From an uncultured Lachnospiraceae bacterium (GTDB lineage Bacteria > Bacillota > Clostridia > Lachnospirales > Lachnospiraceae), in assembly GCA_910580195.1 (NCBI GenBank), contig CAJTWA010000046.1, forward strand, positions 1-37,196: DNA of 37,196 bases. The letters run 5' to 3'. A program made the position numbers and the translations under genes. Under the pieces are notes generated by a model. The model saw only the letters and a program-made list of their open reading frames with translations. It was not told where the DNA came from and searched no databases. Below, in pieces: positions 32,533 to 37,196 of the stretch (position 1 is the stretch's first letter; each line of letters starts with the position of its first letter).

Positions 32533-32659
32533 ATGATGAACTGTAAATGATAAGGCCGGGGCTTCGGGGAGAGGGTATTTTCAAAGAATATATATGTAAT
32601 CTGCCAGCGCATATATTGTAGAAAATACAATACTTTCCGATAGCCCTTTTACTTTTTCA

Positions 32660-32730
32660 TCATTATTTTCCGTGCATGGAAGACATATGTCTGTTTCTAT
32701 TCTAGGTGGCAATACCGTTTCCCTTTTTTG
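32660..32730 (-). pseudogene. Decayed fragment of a second DUF6120-like gene
   Basis: Positions 32667-32689 are identical to 30321-30343 inside the DUF6120-like gene (23 bases). Reading the minus strand gives KKGKRYCHLE, a stop, then KQTYVFHARK, matching KELKRYCRRLKRKLPYVFHARK of the intact gene. Stops break the frame and the rest of the gene is absent. It is divergent from lipoprotein B just as the intact gene is from lipoprotein A. The remainder of the 32533-32857 gap shows no gene. Confidence 0.8.
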
Positions 32731-32857
32731 GTAATTGTTTTGTCATATTTAAAGTTAAATTTCTATTTCATTTGTATTATAGGGTGTTTTTATATAAATT
32801 AAAAAATATATTATTTTGTTATTATAAAAATATAAAGTCTAAAAGGCAGGGGATGTT

Positions 32858-33916
32858 ATGAAGAAAAGATTTACGATGTTACTGTTTGGTATGTTGCTAG
32901 CCATATTAGTAGTTGGCTGCAGTTCGGGAAGGGAAGGTAACGAAGAAAAAAGTGAGGTTCAGGAATCCTCTCCTCCTGAAACAGAGGATGTACCAGATAA
33001 AAATGTAAAGGAAGAAGGGGATTCCCCGCAAACCATCCAATATAATGACGATGGGACAGTCACTTTGCCAGAAGGATATAGTGGTACTGGCTTTTATGAC
33101 ATAGATACAGGCAAAATATATGATGACAGGGCAATTTATACCACAGAGAATGGAACCTTGAGAGGACGCGTCCTGTTCCAGCAGAATTTCCCAGAAACGA
33201 GGCATTATATTTTCATTGCCATGGTAGATTATGTACAGCAGGAATTTGCCATGGATGGGAAAACGTACACAGAATATGCGTTTGATTTGACTGGGGATAC
33301 AAAAATAGAGTTCGAGATTGAACTTTCCGTGCCGGATGGGGCGACGGAATTTACCTATTTATTTATCCCGGAACCCGACGAAAAAGAATTTGTCAAGGAT
33401 GGGGAAATTCAGGATATTTTTTTAGCGCTTAAGTATTTTAACTTATACAGGCTAAGGATTGAAGATGGGACAGGAAAAGGAGGGCGAAAGCCAGAGGAAT
33501 ATCCGGATGAGATAGAAACGGTAGATGTTACAGGATCAAGGATAGCGTATGGTTTTATATTGATGGAGCAGGATAATGATAAGTTGGTTACAGAAGGTTA
33601 TAGTGGGCAGCAATATGAACTGTTGATTAGCAATGAAGATGGGAAAGAGGATAAGGAATATGTTATCATAGCCTTTTTAAATTGGAAACAGGTTCCTTTA
33701 GTGGAAGGAGAAGAAACAGTATATGTGAAAGTACCAGCAGGGAAACATTATATGCTCCCAGTTACAATCCCAGAAGCAGGGGAGGAATCTATATACCAGA
33801 TATATGCTTTTAGCAGCCCTTATGGGAAAATTAATCCAGACGATAATTGGGGTGAGAATCCAGCTACCTACCGTATGTTGGTGAACCCTGAAAATAAAAA
33901 AACAGAGGAGGAATAA
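32858..33916 (+). CDS. Lipoprotein B, unknown function, paralogue of lipoprotein A
   Basis: The 352-residue protein has a lipoprotein signal MKKRFTMLLFGMLLAILVVGC with Cys21, nearly identical to lipoprotein A, as is the ribosome-binding context (AAGGCAGGGGATGTT). An acidic linker (about 22-65) precedes two related segments: HYIFIAMVDYVQQEFAMDGK with EFTYLFIPEPDEK, and EYVIIAFLNWKQVPLVEGEE with QIYAFSSPYGK. These suggest two copies of one beta-sandwich-like domain. The next gene starts 4 bases after the stop. Function unknown. Confidence 0.78.
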   Translation: MKKRFTMLLFGMLLAILVVGCSSGREGNEEKSEVQESSPPETEDVPDKNVKEEGDSPQTIQYNDDGTVTLPEGYSGTGFYDIDTGKIYDDRAIYTTENGTLRGRVLFQQNFPETRHYIFIAMVDYVQQEFAMDGKTYTEYAFDLTGDTKIEFEIELSVPDGATEFTYLFIPEPDEKEFVKDGEIQDIFLALKYFNLYRLRIEDGTGKGGRKPEEYPDEIETVDVTGSRIAYGFILMEQDNDKLVTEGYSGQQYELLISNEDGKEDKEYVIIAFLNWKQVPLVEGEETVYVKVPAGKHYMLPVTIPEAGEESIYQIYAFSSPYGKINPDDNWGENPATYRMLVNPENKKTEEE

Positions 33917-33919
33917 TCT

Positions 33920-34498
33920 ATGAGGAAAAAACTGGTAGTTATGTTTTTAGGGCTGATAGTTGCTGCAAATATGAATGTCCATGCAGCCCAGCCGGTAGAA
34001 ACGTTGGAAGATTTAGGGGTAACAGAGAAAGGGGGGATTTTGGTAGATAAGAATGGAAGAGCCATTGATGCAATATATTATAATGAAGAAGATGTTATTA
34101 TTGAATATACAAAGGAAAATACTGTGCCAGACGAGGCAGGCGTGGTGAAGGAAAGTGTGGCAGTTCCGGAAAATGGAATCATGGGCAGGGCAACGAAACC
34201 ACATTATACGTCTACCTTAACACCGCATAATGATTATGCCTATTTACATGCATGGTCCCGTTCAGATATAGGGATTAAGAAAATGGAAGTAACTGTTTCA
34301 GGGAGGACGGTTAGCGGAAGCCCTATTCCGGAAACAAGAGCAGTAAGCCCAGAAGGGTATATGACAATGGCGACTTCTGCATACCTTAAGCCAAAAGATT
34401 TTGGGCTAAATTATAAGGTGGGAAGTGGGGTGTCCCAACATTATTATTCGTGTACAGGCATTGGATCGCATAGTGATGTCCTGCGTTGGGTAAAATAG
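33920..34498 (+). CDS. Secreted protein of unknown function, coupled to lipoprotein B
   Basis: The 192-residue protein has a signal peptide (MRKKLVVMFLGLIVAANMNV, cleavage after VHA near 22). The mature protein starts with an acidic region (VETLEDLGVTEKGGILVDKN) and ends in a Ser/Thr/Tyr-rich beta-type region (YTSTLTPHNDYAYLHAWSRS to YYSCTGIGSHSDVLRWVK). AGGAGG precedes the start, 4 bases after lipoprotein B. The position mirrors that of the small secreted genes behind lipoprotein A. No known family recognised. Confidence 0.72.
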   Translation: MRKKLVVMFLGLIVAANMNVHAAQPVETLEDLGVTEKGGILVDKNGRAIDAIYYNEEDVIIEYTKENTVPDEAGVVKESVAVPENGIMGRATKPHYTSTLTPHNDYAYLHAWSRSDIGIKKMEVTVSGRTVSGSPIPETRAVSPEGYMTMATSAYLKPKDFGLNYKVGSGVSQHYYSCTGIGSHSDVLRWVK

Positions 34499-34515
34499 TA
34501 GCGCTGTATTTTAAG

Positions 34516-34553
34516 AAACAGGGAGAGGCGTCCAGACGCCCCTCCCTGTTTTT
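34516..34553. terminator. Strong convergent terminator at the right end of the island
   Basis: A 16-bp stem with one mismatch (34516-34531/34536-34551) has a 4-nt loop CCAG and a T5 tract, with A-rich sequence on the other side. It serves the secreted protein gene on the plus strand and padR on the minus strand. Confidence 0.9.
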
Positions 34554-34575
34554 CTGTCAGATGCAGTGTGCTATT

Positions 34576-34953
34576 TCATATGCCATCCAATTCTGCCCCG
34601 GATTCCCCGATACATTCCCCTTCCTTGCTTTCCAGTAAAAAACCTGCCACTTCCACGGCATGGTAAAATTCTTCTTTCATTTCCTTCAGGCGTTCTGCCC
34701 CAAGCGCTTCGATATGGTAATAGACCCTCGTTTTGCGGACGCCCGTTTTCTGCTCATAAAAAGAAATGCACCCCATATCTGCCAGACGGTATAAGATGGG
34801 GTACATCGAGCCTTCTAATACGGTGAACTGCTGGTTGCTGCGTTTTTTGAATTCCTGCGTAATCTGGTAGCCATACATATCAGATTCCGATAGCAATTTC
34901 AGGATTAACATTTCGATTACGGCTTTTTTGATTGTGTTTGTTAAGCTTTTCAT
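34576..34953 (-). CDS. PadR family transcriptional regulator
   Basis: The 125-residue protein has the PadR winged helix: VIEMLILKLLSESDMYGYQI, SMYPILYRLADMGCISFYEQ and RVYYHIEALGAERLKEMKEE. A short C-terminal helix serves for dimerisation (subfamily s1/s2 without the long Vir domain). Its ribosome site is weak. PadR genes commonly pair with HAAS/DUF1700-like membrane proteins; the only intact one here is 4 kb away, at the other end of the cluster of exported proteins, so control of that cluster is a reasonable guess. The divergent neighbour is the marR-MATE unit. Confidence 0.9.
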   Translation of the reverse strand: MKSLTNTIKKAVIEMLILKLLSESDMYGYQITQEFKKRSNQQFTVLEGSMYPILYRLADMGCISFYEQKTGVRKTRVYYHIEALGAERLKEMKEEFYHAVEVAGFLLESKEGECIGESGAELDGI

Positions 34954-35018
34954 ACTACCATTCTAAAACGCAGGGTGGCAAAATGCAAGAGATAAAATTA
35001 GAATCTTGAAAAAAACCC

Positions 35019-35070
35019 TTGACATAAATCCGAAATCAGACTATACTAGCAATTATCCGATTTCGGATTT
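35019..35070 (+). promoter_or_regulatory. Promoter and inverted-repeat operator of the marR-MATE operon
   Basis: TTGACA (35019-35024), a 17-bp spacer and TATACT (35042-35047). AAATCCGAAATC (35026-35037, within the spacer) is a perfect inverted repeat with GATTTCGGATTT (35059-35070, around the start point). The arms flank the -10 on both sides, where bound MarR would block RNA polymerase. About 140 bases of leader follow before marR. Confidence 0.88.
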
Positions 35071-35210
35071 GAAAGGATTCCTGTGAAAAAGAGCATTATC
35101 CATCGTTATTTGTGCTGGATTGGGGCAAAAAGGAAGGGGCGGTTACTGCAAGGCGCAGAATAGCCCCAAGCGGTTTGCCCCGGAGCAAAAGAGAAGGGAG
35201 AGGAACGGTT

Positions 35211-35657
35211 ATGAGGTATGAACAAGGAAAAAGCTTAGAGGCGTTTAACTGCCTGTACCGGGAACTGGACCAGATTTACCACGGGCTGGCAGTCCGGCTT
35301 GGCATGTCAGACAGTGCATTTATCATTTTATATACCATTGCAGAACTGGGGGAAGGATGCCTGCAGAAAGACATTGCAGCATGGTGTTCTTTAAGCAGGC
35401 AGACCGTCAACTCTTCCATCCAGAACTTAAGAGCCCAAGGGTTCCTGTCCTTAGAATCTGGCAAGGGGAGGGAAAAAGGGGTTTTTCTCACCCTAGAAGG
35501 GAAAAGCCTGATAGAAAAAAAGATTTTCCCGGTTATGGAAATGGAAAAATCTGCATTTGAGGAAATGTCCCCGGGGGAAAGCCGGAAAATGCTGGAACTG
35601 ATGGAAAAATATGTGCAGCTTTTCCGTGGAAAGGTGCAGGAAGGCCGGGACGTGTGA
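35211..35657 (+). CDS. MarR family transcriptional regulator
   Basis: The 148-residue protein has a winged-helix domain at about 25-110: LGMSDSAFIILYTIAELGEG, LQKDIAAWCSLSRQTVNSSI and the wing GKGREKGVFLTLEGK. The start at 35211 has AGAGGAA upstream; the in-frame sequence before it lacks a ribosome site. It is the first gene behind a promoter with a matching inverted repeat and sits 61 bases before a MATE exporter, so it probably represses both and is released by a compound the exporter removes (inference). Confidence 0.92.
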   Translation: MRYEQGKSLEAFNCLYRELDQIYHGLAVRLGMSDSAFIILYTIAELGEGCLQKDIAAWCSLSRQTVNSSIQNLRAQGFLSLESGKGREKGVFLTLEGKSLIEKKIFPVMEMEKSAFEEMSPGESRKMLELMEKYVQLFRGKVQEGRDV

Positions 35658-35718
35658 AAAATAATATTTTTCATTGCTTATGTGTGCCTGAGCAGGGCGA
35701 AAGGAAAGGGTGATTCTC

Positions 35719-37050
35719 ATGAGAATACAGTTATCAGACCATTTTACGTACCGTAGGCTGCTGCGTTTTGTGGTGTCCCCCATTTTGATGATGGTTTGCA
35801 CCTCGTTCTACAGCATTGTAGATGGGTTTTTCGTGTCGAATTATGTAGGTAAGACGCCTTTTGCCGCATTGAATTTGGTATTTCCAGTGTGCATGGCATT
35901 TGGCACGGTGGGGATTATGATAGGGACCGGCGGCAGCGCAGTAGTTTCTAAGACGCTTGGGGAAGGGAAACGGGAACAGGCAAACCAGTATTTTTCCATG
36001 CTGGTGTATTTTTCAGTTGGCCTAAGCCTTGCCCTGACTGTGGCAGGGCTCGTATTTGCAAGGCCGATTTCCATTGCATTAGGGGCCAGTGGGGAGCTAT
36101 TGGAATACAGCGTGCTCTACAGCAGGCTCCTGATGGCGGCATTGACGCCCTTTGTGCTGCAAAATGTGTTTCAGAGTTTATTTGTGACGGCGGAAAAGCC
36201 GGGGCTGAGCCTGAAAATGTCCATAGCTGCAGGGCTTACCAACATCTTTTTGGACTACCTTTTTATTGCCGTGTTCCGCTGGGGGCTTGCCGGGGCAGCC
36301 ATAGCCACGGGGATTGGGCAGGCAGTAGGCGGGATTGTCCCGCTCTTTTATTTTGCACGGGAAAATGACAGCCTGCTTAGGCTCACTAAGGCAAAGCTGG
36401 AAAAACAGGTGATCCTAAAAACGTTTGGGAATGGCTCCTCGGAAATGGTAACGAACCTTTCTGCATCCATCATAAATATCCTGTATAATTTCCAGTTAAT
36501 GAAGCTGGCAGGGGAAAATGGGATTGCGGCTTATGGGATTATCATGTATGTGAACTTTGCTTTTATGGCGATTTATCTGGGGTATGCCATTGGCAGCAGC
36601 CCCGTGGTGGGCTACCATTATGGCGCAGGCAACCACAAGGAGCTGAAAAACCTGCTGAAGAAAAGCATTGTCCTGATGGGCGGCGCAGGCCTTTTGCTGA
36701 CTGTGCTGGCGGAACTTCTGACAGTGCCCCTTGTAGCAATTTTTGCCAATTATGATGCGGAGCTTTTTGATATGACCTGCCACGGGTTCCGGCTGTATGC
36801 TTTGGCTTTTGCAGTAATGGGTATCAATGTGTTTGGTTCCGCCTTTTTTACCGCTTTGGGGAACGGCCTGATTTCCGCTACGATTTCCTTCCTGCGGACG
36901 CTGCTGTTCCAAATTGCTATGGTTATGCTGCTGCCGCTGGTTCTTGGCATAGATGGTATCTGGCTGGCGATTGGGGCGGCGGAGCTCTTAGCTTTGGCAG
37001 TTACAATGACCTTTCTTCTAAAGAACAGGGGGAGGTATCATTATGGCTGA
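35719..37050 (+). CDS. MATE family multidrug efflux transporter
   Basis: The 443-residue protein has about 12 membrane helices in two similar halves: MMVCTSFYSIVDGFFVSNYV near the start, MIGTGGSAVVSKTLGEGKRE, then the second half with YAIGSSPVVGYHYGAGNHKE. MATE proteins use Na+ or H+ gradients to export cationic drugs. The ATG at 35719 follows AAGGAAAGGG by 8 bases; a GTG at 35710 is possible. It is cotranscribed with the MarR gene. Confidence 0.95.
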   Translation: MRIQLSDHFTYRRLLRFVVSPILMMVCTSFYSIVDGFFVSNYVGKTPFAALNLVFPVCMAFGTVGIMIGTGGSAVVSKTLGEGKREQANQYFSMLVYFSVGLSLALTVAGLVFARPISIALGASGELLEYSVLYSRLLMAALTPFVLQNVFQSLFVTAEKPGLSLKMSIAAGLTNIFLDYLFIAVFRWGLAGAAIATGIGQAVGGIVPLFYFARENDSLLRLTKAKLEKQVILKTFGNGSSEMVTNLSASIINILYNFQLMKLAGENGIAAYGIIMYVNFAFMAIYLGYAIGSSPVVGYHYGAGNHKELKNLLKKSIVLMGGAGLLLTVLAELLTVPLVAIFANYDAELFDMTCHGFRLYALAFAVMGINVFGSAFFTALGNGLISATISFLRTLLFQIAMVMLLPLVLGIDGIWLAIGAAELLALAVTMTFLLKNRGRYHYG

Positions 37051-37113
37051 ATAAAGGCTGTGATATGGGAAATTGGGAAATGTTTTGGGCTTATTACAAA
37101 TAATGGGGGAGGG

Positions 37114-37196
37114 GGAGTCTTTGGGGGCGGACGGCAATTGCGGGCTGCCCTTCCCCACACAAACTGGGCAACGTTCCGGCGAACTAACTGCTAACT
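37114..37196 (+). repeat. Copy of the dispersed repeat, cut by the window end
   Basis: This copy matches 4571-4653 over 83 bases with ten differences and stops at the window edge exactly where the first copy continues into the foldback element. A second full foldback element may therefore start here. Confidence 0.88.

Overview
The window looks like a chromosomal segment of a Lachnospiraceae-type Clostridia bacterium. The support is the Gram-positive gene order ecfA1-ecfA2-ecfT-truA followed by rplM-rpsI, strong AGGAGG ribosome binding sites, consensus sigma-A-type promoters, a VanW-family exported protein, an HD-GYP protein, a PTS-type dihydroxyacetone kinase, and intrinsic terminators after most transcription units. 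The species cannot be named from sequence alone.

Layout: (1) 1-2150: the 3' end of a tRNA-Gly, a structured leader, an HD-GYP protein and a TetR regulator. (2) 2384-7544: an MMPL/RND exporter and a large membrane-anchored coiled-coil surface protein, separated by a foldback repeat that recurs at the very end of the window. (3) 7691-9431: an MntP-like membrane protein, a small helical protein, an XRE repressor with a clear inverted-repeat operator, and an ArsR/SmtB-type metal sensor. (4) 9740-11863: dhaL-dhaM-dhaK. (5) 12031-16173: a radical SAM protein with an in-frame minisatellite, nth, a DnaQ-like exonuclease, and a convergent membrane/TPR-like unit. (6) 16386-21172: a VanW protein, then an AIR-synthase-like protein, an Lrp regulator and an aminotransferase. 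(7) 21353-28200: the conserved block trmL-ecfA1-ecfA2-ecfT-truA, a chemoreceptor, and rplM-rpsI.

(8) 28254-34553 is visibly AT-rich and reads as an accessory island placed directly after rpsI. Its first part is a candidate type III toxin-antitoxin locus: two 52-nt tandem repeats, an intrinsic terminator, then a ToxN/AbiQ/CptN-like endoribonuclease gene with a GTG start. A near-copy of the rpsI terminator flanks the locus on both sides. The rest is a duplicated module of exported proteins: a DUF6120/HAAS-like membrane protein that apparently starts at CTG, two paralogous lipoproteins, paralogous small secreted proteins, and a decayed second copy of the DUF6120-like gene. A PadR regulator closes the island.

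(9) 35019-37196: a MarR regulator and a MATE exporter behind a promoter with a perfect 12-bp inverted repeat, then another copy of the dispersed repeat, cut by the window edge.
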